64,000 nt of DNA from positions 9,336 to 73,335 of the forward strand of contig NZ_CALRWL010000032.1 in the NCBI RefSeq assembly GCF_943371865.1, written 5' to 3'. Shown one piece after another: positions 23,702 through 35,489 of this stretch. Made by a program: the position numbers and the translations under genes. The notes below the pieces were generated by a model. The model was not told the origin of the DNA. It did no database searches and saw nothing but the letters and a program-made list of their open reading frames with translations. Position 1 is the first letter of the stretch, and every line of letters begins with the position of its first letter. This DNA comes from Azorhizobium sp943371865. Its GTDB lineage: Bacteria > Pseudomonadota > Alphaproteobacteria > Rhizobiales > Xanthobacteraceae.

Positions 23702-24676
23702 ATGAAGGTGCTGATCCGTGGATTAATTCTGTCGGCGGCCATGGCGCTCGCCTCACCCTCAGGGCATGCGGCCGATGTCTATCCCAGCCGCGCCATCAAG
23801 ATGGTGGTACCGTTTGCCTCCGGCGGGCCGGCGGACGCCATTGCCCGCACCCTGGCGGACAAGCTGGGCGGGATCCTCAAGCAGCCGGTCATCGTCGACA
23901 ACCGCCCCGGTGCCGGCGGCGTGACGGGCATGAAGACGGTGGCGAAGTCGCCGGCCGACGGCTACACCTTCGGCATCGGATCGGCGGGCGCGCTGGCCAT
24001 CAGCGTCTCCCTCCAGCCGGATCCCACCTATGATCCGCGCACCGACCTGCTGGCGCTGACCCTTGCGGCCAGCGTGCCCGAGCTGTTCGTGGTCAATCCC
24101 AATGTGCCGGCCAAGACCCTGGCCGAGTTCATCGCTTTGGCCAAGGCCAAGCCCGGCTCGCTGACGGTGGCCTCGTCCGGGGCCGGCAGCATGCCGCATC
24201 TGGCGGCCGAACTGTTGCAGCAATATGCCGGCATCCAGCTGGTGCATGTGCCCTATCGCGGCGCGGCCCCGGCCGTGACCGACCTGCTGGGCGGCCAAGT
24301 GGATGCCATGTTCATGGACATCGCCGTTCTGCTGCCCCACGTTCAGGCTGGACGCATGCGGGCGCTGGCCATCGGCAGCCCCGAGCGGTCCGCCATGCTG
24401 CCCGATTTGCCCACCACCGCCGAACTGGGCTTTCCCAAGGTGGTGGCGGACAATTGGTACGGCATCGTCGCCCCGCGCAACCTGCCGCAGCCCATCGCCG
24501 ACAAGCTGCATGCGGCGCTGGTGGAGACCTTGGCCCTCCCCGACGTGAAGGCGAAGCTGGCCCAGCAGGGCGCTGTGGCCAGCAGCACCACGCCCGCCGC
24601 CTTTGCGGCCTTCCTCGCGAGCGAAGTGGACAAATGGGCCGAGGTGGTGAAAGCGGCGAACATCAAGCCCGAGTGA
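23702..24676 (+). CDS. TctC/Bug-family periplasmic solute-binding protein, orphan
   Basis: The 324-residue product has a signal peptide (MKVLIRGLILSAAMALASPS, cut near HAA) and the Bug/TctC pattern: YPSRAIKMVVPFASGGPADA, NRPGAGGVTGMKTVAKSPADG, VPYRGAAPAVTDLLGGQVD and DNWYGIVAPRNLP. Such proteins deliver carboxylates or similar small molecules to tripartite tricarboxylate transporters. No TctA or TctB membrane genes are nearby, so it is an orphan, as often seen for this family. The second of two adjacent ATG codons (23702) was preferred because GGAGG at 23691-23695 is better spaced from it. Ligand unknown. Confidence 0.93.
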   Translation: MKVLIRGLILSAAMALASPSGHAADVYPSRAIKMVVPFASGGPADAIARTLADKLGGILKQPVIVDNRPGAGGVTGMKTVAKSPADGYTFGIGSAGALAISVSLQPDPTYDPRTDLLALTLAASVPELFVVNPNVPAKTLAEFIALAKAKPGSLTVASSGAGSMPHLAAELLQQYAGIQLVHVPYRGAAPAVTDLLGGQVDAMFMDIAVLLPHVQAGRMRALAIGSPERSAMLPDLPTTAELGFPKVVADNWYGIVAPRNLPQPIADKLHAALVETLALPDVKAKLAQQGAVASSTTPAAFAAFLASEVDKWAEVVKAANIKPE

Positions 24677-24767
24677 CCGGGCGCGTGACCGGCCGCGTGG
24701 CCGCGCCGTGCGGCCCGGGCCATTGCCACCGGCGCAGGACCTGAAGCAGATCCTGCGCCGCGCCGTC

Positions 24768-25271
24768 TTAAGCGATCGGCCCGAGGAAGTCGCGCTTGCC
24801 CACCGGCACGCCGTTCTGGCGCAGGATGGCGTGGGCGGTGGCCACGTGGAAGAAGAAGTTCGGCAAGGCGAAGCTCAGCAGATAGGCGTCGCCCTTGAGG
24901 TCGCCGATATGGTTGAGGGTGATGGTCTTGTCCTCGCTGCCCACGAACAGCACCGGGTCCAGGCTCTCCAGATAGGCGATGGTCTTGGCGATCCGGGCCT
25001 GGAGTTCGGGCAGGGTGGTCTCCGTGTCCTCGAATTTCGGCGCCGGGGTGCCGGAGAGGCGTTCGCCGGAGAGTTTCGAGGTATCGCTGGCCCGCTGTAC
25101 CTGGCCGGCTAGGGACAGCATGTCGGGGGCGAGGCGCGCGCTCGCCAGGATATTGAGATCGAACTTGCGCTCGCCGGCGGAGGCGGCAGCTTTCTCCAGT
25201 TCGGCGGAGAGCGCGGTCAGGCCCCGGATGAAGACCGGAACCGAAGCCTGATGCATGGAAAGGGCGGTCAT
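24768..25271 (-). CDS. DUF1993 family protein
   Basis: This 167-residue soluble protein matches the DUF1993 family by its opening SMHQASVPVFIRGLTALSAE, the LPELQARIAKTIAYLE segment and the ending FFFHVATAHAILRQNGVPVG. The fold is thought to be a four-helix bundle related to DinB-type proteins; no activity is established. The ATG at 25271 was chosen because similarity begins there; the frame stays open upstream over low-complexity sequence. The gene lies 128 bp from the ABC-F gene on the same strand, so it may be read from that promoter. Confidence 0.85.
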   Translation of the reverse strand: MTALSMHQASVPVFIRGLTALSAELEKAAASAGERKFDLNILASARLAPDMLSLAGQVQRASDTSKLSGERLSGTPAPKFEDTETTLPELQARIAKTIAYLESLDPVLFVGSEDKTITLNHIGDLKGDAYLLSFALPNFFFHVATAHAILRQNGVPVGKRDFLGPIA

Positions 25272-25399
25272 GAATGCTGCCTGTTTCTGGGATGGATCAC
25301 GTTGAAAGCCCCTTCGCTGGGGACGAAGGCATGCCGTCGGCACCGGGCTTAAGTGATCATCGCAGGGGCGGGCCGCAAGCGCTGCCCGCCGACAGAGTG

Positions 25400-27256
25400 T
25401 CAGCCGGCTAAGGTCTCGATCTCGGAACTGGCTTCCAGCCACTCTTCCTCGATCTTGGCGAGCGTGGCCACCGCCTCGTCGCGCTGCTTGTTCAGGCGGG
25501 CGGCGTCATTGGGGAATTTGGCGATCTTGGGGTCGGCCAGGCGCTTGTCGATGGCGGCGATGTCCCGCTCGCACTTGGCCACCTGCGCTTCCAGCTCCTT
25601 GGCCCGCTTTTCCAGCGGGGCGAGGGCATTGGCATCGCGCTTGGCGTCGGCCTTGTCCTTGCGGCCCTCGTCGGTCATGCGCTCGGTGCCGGAGCGGCTG
25701 AGCACTTCGCGGCGATACTGGTCGAGGTCGCCGTCATAGGGCTTCACCGTGCCGCCGCCCACCATCCACAGCCGCTCGACGCAGGCTTCCAGCAGATGGC
25801 GATCATGGGACACCAGGATCACCGCGCCGGGGAAATCATTGATGGCGGTGATCAAAGCGGCGCGGGACTCGATGTCCAGATGGTTGGTGGGCTCGTCGAG
25901 GATCAACAGATGCGGGCCGTTGAAGGCGGCCAGCCCCAGCAGCAGCCGGGCCTTCTCGCCACCGGAGAGGGACGAGACCTTGGTGTCCGCCGCCCCGCCG
26001 GAGAAACCCATTTCCGCCGCCCGACCGCGCACCCGGGATTCCGGGGCATCGGGCATGAGCTTGCGCACATGCTGGGCCGGGGTATCGCCGGGGATCAGCT
26101 CGTCCAATTGGTGCTGGGCGAGATAGGCCACTTCCAGCTTGTCGGCGCGCACCACACTGCCGCTCTGGGCCTGGAGGCGATCCGCCAGCAGCTTGGCAAA
26201 GGTGGACTTGCCGTTGCCGTTCGGCCCCAGCAAGGCGATGCGGTCATCCTCGTCCAGGCGCAGGTTGAGGCCCTTGAGGATCGGCTTGCCGGGCACATAG
26301 CCCACCGAGACATTGTCGAACACCACGATGGGCGGGGACAGCAGCTTCTCGGGATGGCGGATCGAGATGGATGCCGCCTGCTCGCCCACTTCGGCGGCCA
26401 GCGGCTCCATCTTGGCCAAAGCCTTCATGCGCGACTGCGCCTGCTTGGCCTTGGAGGCCTTGGCGCGGAAGCGGGCGACGAACGCTTCCATGTGGGCGCG
26501 CTGGCCTTCCTGCTTCTTGCGGGCCTTCTGGTCCAGCAGCAGCCGCTCGCGGCGCTGGCGATCGAACTGGGTGAAGCCGCCGCGATAGAGCGCCAGCTTG
26601 CCATTGGTGAAATGCAGGATGTGATCGACCGAGGTATCCAAGAGGTCGCGATCATGGCTGATCAGCACCACGGTGCGCGGATAATTGGCCAGATAATCCT
26701 GCAGCCAGAGCGTGCCTTCCAGATCCAGATAGTTGGTGGGCTCGTCCAGCAGCAGCAGGTCCGGCTCGGTGAACAAGAGCGCGGCGAGCGCCACGCGCAT
26801 GCGCCAGCCGCCGGAGAATTCGGCGCAGGGGCGGGCCTGGGCGGTCTCGTCAAAGCCGAGGCCGGCGAGAATGCGGGCGGCGCGGGCGGGGGCGGAATGG
26901 GCCTCAATGTCCACCAGCCGGATTTCGATCTCGGCGATACGGTGCGGATCGGTGGCGGTAAGGCCTTCCTCCAACAGCGCCGCGCGCTCCACGTCGGCGG
27001 CCAGCACCCGCTCCAGCAGGCTGTCCGGCCCGGCGGGGGCTTCCTGCGCCACCCGGCCGATGCGGGTGCGGTTGGGCATGCGGATGGTGCCGCTTTCCAG
27101 CTCCAGCTCGCCCACCAGCGCCTTGAACAGGGTTGTTTTGCCGGTGCCGTTGCGGCCGACGACGCCCACACGCGCGTTCTCAGGGAGCGCAGCGGAGGCG
27201 TGGTCCAGCAACAGACGGCCGGCAAGGCGGAGCGAGATATCGTCGAGCACGATCAT
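25400..27256 (-). CDS. ABC-F family ATPase (Uup/YheS-like, ribosome-associated type)
   Basis: The 618-residue protein has two ABC ATPase domains and no membrane segments, as in ABC-F proteins that act on the ribosome. The first has Walker A GRNGTGKTT, signature FSGGWRMR and LLLLDEPTNYLD; the second has GPNGNGKST, LSGGEKAR and LILDEPTNHLD. The charged inter-domain linker (about 240-305) and a C-terminal coiled coil (about 545-618, LEKRAKELEAQVAKCERD) are present. The ATG is at 27256. It is the first gene of a possible pair with the DUF1993 gene. Confidence 0.93.
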   Translation of the reverse strand: MIVLDDISLRLAGRLLLDHASAALPENARVGVVGRNGTGKTTLFKALVGELELESGTIRMPNRTRIGRVAQEAPAGPDSLLERVLAADVERAALLEEGLTATDPHRIAEIEIRLVDIEAHSAPARAARILAGLGFDETAQARPCAEFSGGWRMRVALAALLFTEPDLLLLDEPTNYLDLEGTLWLQDYLANYPRTVVLISHDRDLLDTSVDHILHFTNGKLALYRGGFTQFDRQRRERLLLDQKARKKQEGQRAHMEAFVARFRAKASKAKQAQSRMKALAKMEPLAAEVGEQAASISIRHPEKLLSPPIVVFDNVSVGYVPGKPILKGLNLRLDEDDRIALLGPNGNGKSTFAKLLADRLQAQSGSVVRADKLEVAYLAQHQLDELIPGDTPAQHVRKLMPDAPESRVRGRAAEMGFSGGAADTKVSSLSGGEKARLLLGLAAFNGPHLLILDEPTNHLDIESRAALITAINDFPGAVILVSHDRHLLEACVERLWMVGGGTVKPYDGDLDQYRREVLSRSGTERMTDEGRKDKADAKRDANALAPLEKRAKELEAQVAKCERDIAAIDKRLADPKIAKFPNDAARLNKQRDEAVATLAKIEEEWLEASSEIETLAG

Positions 27257-27594
27257 GATCGGGCTCTTCTCGCAGGCGCGAGGCCGAAGGGCAAGGGTTT
27301 GTGTGCGGTGCGGTCGTTCAGGGCTGCGGGTGCGCGGAGCGCGATGGGAGACGCGCGCCCTGTCCCCGCCGTTTCACCCCCCACCCCAACCCTCCCCCGC
27401 AAGGGGGGAGGGGGCGCGTTGCGTGGGAGGGAAAATGGTGGGCGGTACCGTCTTGGGTGCCGTCGCAGTGGAACTGTGCCGCCTCAGGTGCGGGCTCCTC
27501 CCCCCTTGCGGGGGAGGGCAGGGAGGGGGGTGAAACGGCTGCAAGCCAAGTGCGCGCCCTTGGCGCTCGGGCGCGCCGGCACCGGGCAGCCTCC
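27257..27594. repeat. Intergenic region holding a BIME-like inverted pair of GC-rich palindromes
   Basis: This 338-bp gap contains no gene. Two units related to CCCTCCCCCGCAAGGGGGGAG lie in opposite orientation at about 27371-27414 and 27495-27536, each able to form its own hairpin; their outer flanks (GTTTCACCCCCC and GGGGGGTGAAAC) also match as inverted copies, so the whole block can fold as a large stem. The same unit pair occurs at 36817-37000. It lies between two genes pointing the same way. Confidence 0.85.
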
Positions 27595-29052
27595 TCAGGC
27601 GGCGGAGGCGGCCGTGCGCTTGTCCCCCAGCTCCAGCACGCCGCGCACCAGGGCTTCCAGATCCTGGCGCCGGGTACGGTGGTTGGTCAGGCAGGCGCGG
27701 ATCGCCGTCACCCCGGACAAAGTGGTGGTGGAGGGGGCGGAAAGGCCCAGTTCCTGGAGATCGGCGACGATCTCCTTGTTCAGGGCATTGGTGGCGGCCC
27801 GGTCGCCCGGCCCCACATAGCGGAAGCAGACGATGTTGAGACTGGCCGGCGCCAGCAGTTCCAGGCGCGGCGCGCTCTCGCGCACCAATTGCTCCAGATA
27901 CGCCGCCTGGGCGATGTTCTTGCGCATGATGGCGCCGAGGCCCTCCAGGCCGTGGCTCTTGAACGTGAACCACACCTTCAGCGCCCGGAAGGTGCGCGAC
28001 AGCTCCGGGCCATAGTCGCAGAACCAGGGCTCGCCCGCCGCCAGCCCGCGCTCGGCGGTGGCCAGATATTCCTTACGGGCGGAGAAGGCGGCGTAATGGG
28101 CGCTCTCATTGCGGATCAAGGCGATGCCGGCGTCATAGGGCACCTGGAACCATTTGTGGAAATCGAACGCCACCGAATCCGCCCGCCCCATGGCCTCTGC
28201 CCGATGCCGGTGCGCCGGGCTGAACAGCGCGCCGATGCCGAAGGCCGCATCCACATGGAACCACAGACCCTCGCGGGCGCAGATGTCAGCCACGCGGGCC
28301 ACATCGTCGATGGCGCCGGTATTTACCGTGCCGATGGTGGCCACCGCGCAGAACGGCACCAGCCCCGCCGCCCGGTCGGCGGCGATCATGGCCTCCAGCG
28401 CATCGCAATCGATCTCGCGGGCGGCATTCACCGGCACCGGCCGCACCGCGTCCCGGCCGAGGCCCAAGAGGTCGAACGCCTTGGCAAAGCAGCTATGGGC
28501 CTCGGTGGAGGCATAGCCCACCAGTCCGGCGGCGGCTTTGGCCACGCCGTCGCGGGCCACGTCGCCGCTGGCGTGGGTGTTGCGGGCCACCGTCAGCGCG
28601 ATGATGGTGGCCATGGAGGTGCCGGAGGTGAGCAGGCCGCTGGCGGAGGCGGGCAGGCCCACCATCTCCTTGCACCAGTCCACCACCTGATGCTCCAGAT
28701 CGCTGGCGATATGCCACCGCCCGCCCACATTGGCGTTCATGAAGGCGGCCATCAGTTCGCCCAGCACCCCCTCCGCATTGCCGGCGCCATGCACCCAGCC
28801 GAAGAAGCCCGGATGCACATTGCCCACCCCATAAGGCAGCACATGGGCCTTGAAGGCGGCATAGACGTCGGCCACCGGCTGCGGCGCCTGCGGCAGCGGC
28901 TCGCGCAAAGCGGCCTGGGCGCTGGCCGGGGGCGGCACCCACACGGGCGCGTCGAGGGCGCCTTGCAGATGGGCGAGGCCATCGTCCACGGCGGTGTGGA
29001 AGGCGGCGCGCAGGGCGCTCCAGTCGGCCGGATCGAGGGTGGGTTCGCTCAC
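27595..29052 (-). CDS. Group II PLP-dependent amino acid decarboxylase (aromatic amino acid / DDC type)
   Basis: The 485-residue protein shows the DDC pattern: HPGFFGWVHGAGN near the N-terminus, GLLTSGTSMATIIALTVARN, FHVDAAFGIGAL with the Asp that holds the pyridine nitrogen, and DSVAFDFHKWFQVPYDAG with the Lys that binds PLP. The family removes CO2 from amino acids such as tyrosine, tryptophan, DOPA or glutamate; substrate is not readable here. A GTG start at 29052 is supported by AGGAG 9 bases upstream; the frame is open much further but over the chrR gene. It starts 58 bp after chrR and may be in the sigma/anti-sigma operon. Confidence 0.9.
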   Translation of the reverse strand: MSEPTLDPADWSALRAAFHTAVDDGLAHLQGALDAPVWVPPPASAQAALREPLPQAPQPVADVYAAFKAHVLPYGVGNVHPGFFGWVHGAGNAEGVLGELMAAFMNANVGGRWHIASDLEHQVVDWCKEMVGLPASASGLLTSGTSMATIIALTVARNTHASGDVARDGVAKAAAGLVGYASTEAHSCFAKAFDLLGLGRDAVRPVPVNAAREIDCDALEAMIAADRAAGLVPFCAVATIGTVNTGAIDDVARVADICAREGLWFHVDAAFGIGALFSPAHRHRAEAMGRADSVAFDFHKWFQVPYDAGIALIRNESAHYAAFSARKEYLATAERGLAAGEPWFCDYGPELSRTFRALKVWFTFKSHGLEGLGAIMRKNIAQAAYLEQLVRESAPRLELLAPASLNIVCFRYVGPGDRAATNALNKEIVADLQELGLSAPSTTTLSGVTAIRACLTNHRTRRQDLEALVRGVLELGDKRTAASAA

Positions 29053-29110
29053 GGGGCAGGGCTCCTGGCAGCGGAATGCCGAACACGTGGGATCATAGCC
29101 CGCGGTGGGC

Positions 29111-29776
29111 TCAGTGCGTGAAGGGACGCAGCAAGGTGCCGAGCAGGCCGCGGAAGCGCAGCGCGCCCTCCATGGCGATGATGCAGATGCAGCCGTCCCG
29201 GGCATCGGCCACCGGCTGGTGCTCCACCTCCGGGTCGGCCTCGCACACATCGCCCGGGCCATAGCGGCCGGACGCATCGGAGAAGGCGCCGGACATCACA
29301 TAGGTGATCTCCTTGCCGCCATGGCCATGCTCGGGCAAGGCGCGGCCGGGCGCCACCTGCACCAGTCCCACATTGGCATGGGCGACGCCGGGAATGCCGA
29401 TGCGGCTCCAGCGCACCCCGGGGCCGACCCAGATCCACCGGCCCACGGTGCAATCGGCCAGAGCGCGCGGCAGCGTGACGCCGGCGGGCAGGCGGGCCGC
29501 ATGGCGCGGCGGCTTGCGACTGGCGGCCGGCCGGGCCGCCGCGCGGGGCGGGGCGTCCAGCAGCGCCAGCGTCCGGTCCAAGGCGTCATCGGAGAGAGCC
29601 GTGGGCGGCAGGGTATCGAGCAGCGTGCCGGCGGTGGCCTCGAACAGCGCCAGCCGGGCGCGGGCCTGGGGCGCCGCTTCCAGATGGGCCGCCACCACCA
29701 GGCGGGTGGCCGGCTCCAGCGTGCCGGCGGCAAAGCGGGCCAGGGTTTCGTCCTGGGGCAGATGGGTCGCGCTCAT
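29111..29776 (-). CDS. chrR: ChrR-family anti-sigma factor (cupin), lacking the zinc-site cysteines of its N-terminal domain
   Basis: The 221-residue protein aligns with Rhodobacter ChrR, which holds RpoE inactive through a zinc-containing N-terminal domain and releases it on singlet oxygen. The N-terminal helices are recognisable (DETLARFAAGTLEPATRLVV) and His5 and His31 remain, but the H-x3-C-x2-C site reads HLEAAPQA: both cysteines (positions 35 and 38) are alanine. The C-terminal cupin keeps its metal ligands, LPEHGHGGKEIT (His150, His152, Glu156) and His186 in VEHQP. The start overlaps the sigma factor stop as ATGA. Function as anti-sigma is inferred from order and fold. Confidence 0.9.
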   Translation of the reverse strand: MSATHLPQDETLARFAAGTLEPATRLVVAAHLEAAPQARARLALFEATAGTLLDTLPPTALSDDALDRTLALLDAPPRAAARPAASRKPPRHAARLPAGVTLPRALADCTVGRWIWVGPGVRWSRIGIPGVAHANVGLVQVAPGRALPEHGHGGKEITYVMSGAFSDASGRYGPGDVCEADPEVEHQPVADARDGCICIIAMEGALRFRGLLGTLLRPFTH

Positions 29777-30381
29777 CCAAGGTCATCCAGCAGCGTGCGC
29801 AGGCGGCTCAAAGCGAGTCGCACCCGCGATTTGGCGGTTCCGAGCGGAATGCCCAGTTCTTCGGCGATCTGGGCGTGGGGCTTGTCCTGAAAGAAGGACA
29901 GGCGAACGATATGGGCCTGCTCCTGCGACAGGGCACTGAGCGCCACCCGCACCTTGGCCTCCCGCTCGGCGGTGATCACCAGGGCTTCGCCATTGGGGGC
30001 GTCATCCGGGGTCTCGTCCGCATCGGAGGGCAATTGCGCCACCGGGCGGTCGCGCCGCAGGGCGTCGATCTTCAAATTGCGGGCGATGGTGAAGATCCAG
30101 GTGGCGGCCCCGGCCTTGGCCGGATCGAAATAGGAGGCCTTGCGCCACACCGAGAGCATGGTCTCCTGCGCCACCTCCTCGGCGGCGGTGGGGGTGAGGC
30201 CCGAGCGCATGAGAAAGGTCTTCAGCCGCGGCGCGAAATGCTTGAACAGCGCCGCGAACGCCTCGCGGTCGCCGCGCGCGGCGATGTCCTGGATCATGCG
30301 GTTGAACGGGGCGGAATTGGTCGGTGCCGGAGTGGGGGGGGCGGGATTGGCGGGCGCAGGAGGGCGATCGGCATCGGTCAT
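29773..30381 (-). CDS. rpoE: ECF sigma factor, RpoE of the ChrR-linked (ECF11-like) group
   Basis: This 202-residue ECF sigma factor has region 2 (AFAALFKHFAPRLKTFLMRS, AEEVAQETMLSVWRKASYFD, TWIFTIARNLKIDALRRDRP) and region 4 (VALSALSQEQAHIVRLSFFQ, HAQIAEELGIPLGTAKSRVR). Before region 2 is a Pro/Ala-rich tail of about 30 residues; starts at 30381 (ATG) or 30432 are possible, and 30381 was preferred. Coupling to chrR by ATGA is typical of the singlet-oxygen response pair. No clear autoregulatory promoter was found in the 368 bp upstream. Confidence 0.94.
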   Translation of the reverse strand: MTDADRPPAPANPAPPTPAPTNSAPFNRMIQDIAARGDREAFAALFKHFAPRLKTFLMRSGLTPTAAEEVAQETMLSVWRKASYFDPAKAGAATWIFTIARNLKIDALRRDRPVAQLPSDADETPDDAPNGEALVITAEREAKVRVALSALSQEQAHIVRLSFFQDKPHAQIAEELGIPLGTAKSRVRLALSRLRTLLDDLG

Positions 30382-30749
30382 CGGCGACGCCCGCGCTCTG
30401 CGCCATCCGGCACTTCTGTTCTGCACCCACACCTACGGAGCGGCGGCATTCACATCCTCGTCTGCGGTCCGCACCGAAACCGTCAGGCGCCTGCCCGCGG
30501 TTCAAGCTCAACCAGCGCGATAGAATAGGCGGCGCGCCCGGATTGTCCAAGGCCTGTGCACCGCCGCTGCCCAAGGTCCGGGCAGGGGCCAAATGGCGCG
30601 GGAACGGGCATGTCGTCGCTCGCACGGCCGCTCCCGGCCCCGCAGGGGCCAAATGACGCGGCCGCCAAGCCGCATGCGGCGGGCCGCCCCTGGGCTTCGG
30701 CTTGCCAAAGACCATCTTGATCGCAACGACATATCTTCCTTGAGCGATC
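30382..30749. other. 368-bp gap between rpoE and the response-regulator gene; direct repeat inside
   Basis: No gene is visible. The segment GCAGGGGCCAAATG occurs at 30582-30595 and again exactly 60 bp later at 30642-30655, each followed by RCGCGG. Promoter elements for rpoE should lie here but I could not pick them out. Confidence 0.6.
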
Positions 30750-31668
30750 TTACTTGGGCGAGAGCGCCCGCACGGCGATGGCGGCGGCGGCGGCGCGGTT
30801 CTCCACCCCGATCTTGGCGTAGATCTGCTCCAGATGCTTGTTCACCGTGCGCGGCGACAGGCCCAGAATTTCGGCAATGTCGCGATTGGGCTTGCCGCGG
30901 GCGATCCAGGCCAGCACCTCCGCCTCGCGCTGGGTGACGGCGAGGGCGAGGCGCAGCACGTCCTCATCCTTGATGCGCACCGCATCCGCCACCCGCAGCA
31001 GCACCTCCCGCTCGCCGATCTGGCCCACATAAGAGAGCTTCAGCGTCCGCTCGCCCAGCCCATCCGGCACCTCGATGGTCTCGGGCGGGGTGGTGGGGGC
31101 GCCATGGGCGCGCGCCAGCCAGGCCCGCACCGCCTCCGGCAGCAGATAGCCCTCGCCGGGCAGCGCCGTGAACAGGCCGCCGATCAGCCGCGTCGCCTGC
31201 GGCGTGCTCCACAGCACCCGCCCGTCCAGGCTGGCGGACATGAGGAAGCGGCCGGCATTGTCCAGCGCCACCTGGGCGCTCTGGGTCTGGCGGGCATTGG
31301 CCAGATGCACCCGCATGCGGGCGATGATCTCATTGGGCACCACCGGCTTGGTGACATAGTCCACCCCACCCGCATCCAGCCCCTTCACGATATGCTCGGT
31401 CTCCGACAGGCCGGTCATGAAGATCACCGGCACATGGGCCAGCGCCTTGTTGGTCTTCAGCCGCCGGCAGGTCTCGAAGCCGTCCATGCCCGGCATCATG
31501 GCATCCATGAGGATGACGTCGGGGGTGATCTGCTCCACCAAGGTGAGGGCGTTGGCCCCCTCCACCGCCACCAGCACGGTGACGCCGGCCTCCTCCAGCG
31601 CATCGGTGAGGAGGCTGAGGGTTTCGGGACTGTCGTCCACCACCAGGACGATGTCGCGACGTTTGGCG

Positions 31669-31679
<11 letters not shown>
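30750..31679 (-). CDS. LuxR/NarL-type response regulator, partner of the NCS1-kinase
   Basis: The 309-residue protein starts with a receiver (DD at 15-16, phospho-acceptor Asp59 in VILMDAMMPG, Lys in VTKPV) and ends with a LuxR-type helix-turn-helix (TQREAEVLAWIARGKPNRDI to SPRTVNKHLEQIYAKI). Between them are about 100 residues with a PAS-like flavour (LMSASLDGRVLWSTPQATRL), unusual for this class. Its start overlaps the stop of the large hybrid kinase by 11 bp, so the two form one operon. It most likely controls the divergent urt-fmd genes; a 7-bp inverted repeat upstream of urtA is a candidate site. Confidence 0.92.
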
Positions 31680-35109
<3,430 letters not shown>

Positions 35110-35489
35110 CGCCCCCCTGCACGCTGGTTCTTATTCTGGTAATCGTTCCTGTGGCGTCTGCAATTTTTACGTGCATCGCCGGTCCTGCCGAGCGTTGCCG
35201 AGATCATCGGCTTGGCCCGCGCGTTTGTCATCCCCGTGCCGCGCCGGGCGCGCCCAATAACGCGGCATGTCCTGCCTATAGAAGACGCGCTTTACCTTCC
35301 CGCGCGCGCACGAAGCCTCGCCTAAGGCGGACTTCCCTCGTTAACACCCATCTTAGGGCATGTTGCGATGCCGCATATACGTCAATCGACGTATTGCTGC
35401 ACCGCCCCCGTCCCGTGAAGCATAAGCCCCATCGCAGGTTCGATCGTGAATCTGCCAACGCCACGTAACATTCGTGGAGGGGGATGGGC
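35110..35489. promoter_or_regulatory. Divergent regulatory region between the NCS1-kinase gene and urtA
   Basis: This 380-bp gap must hold promoters for both operons. Besides the 7-bp inverted repeat at 35377-35394 it has a looser GGCAT-N6-ATGCC repeat at 35357-35372 and CCACG-N7-CGTGG at 35461-35477, which overlaps the urtA ribosome binding site (GGAGG at 35476-35480). No good sigma-54 site was found. Confidence 0.6.
35377..35394. promoter_or_regulatory. Perfect inverted repeat ATACGTC-N4-GACGTAT, candidate operator
   Basis: Seven-base arms (35377-35383 and 35388-35394) pair perfectly around AATC. The centre lies about 104 bp before the urtA ATG at 35490. Size and symmetry suit a dimeric regulator such as the LuxR-type response regulator encoded on the other side of the gap. 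Confidence 0.5.

Noticed and set aside
27371..27536. Possible CRISPR or insertion-sequence end
   Set aside because: Only two units in opposite orientation, no regular spacers and no transposase; fits a BIME-like element.
25796..27820. 674-codon open frame antisense to the ABC-F gene
   Set aside because: Runs across two genes and a repeat block; no motif.
35341..35355. CtrA-like TTAA half-site upstream of urtA
   Set aside because: The second half reads CTTA at a poor match and there is no second box; not better than chance.
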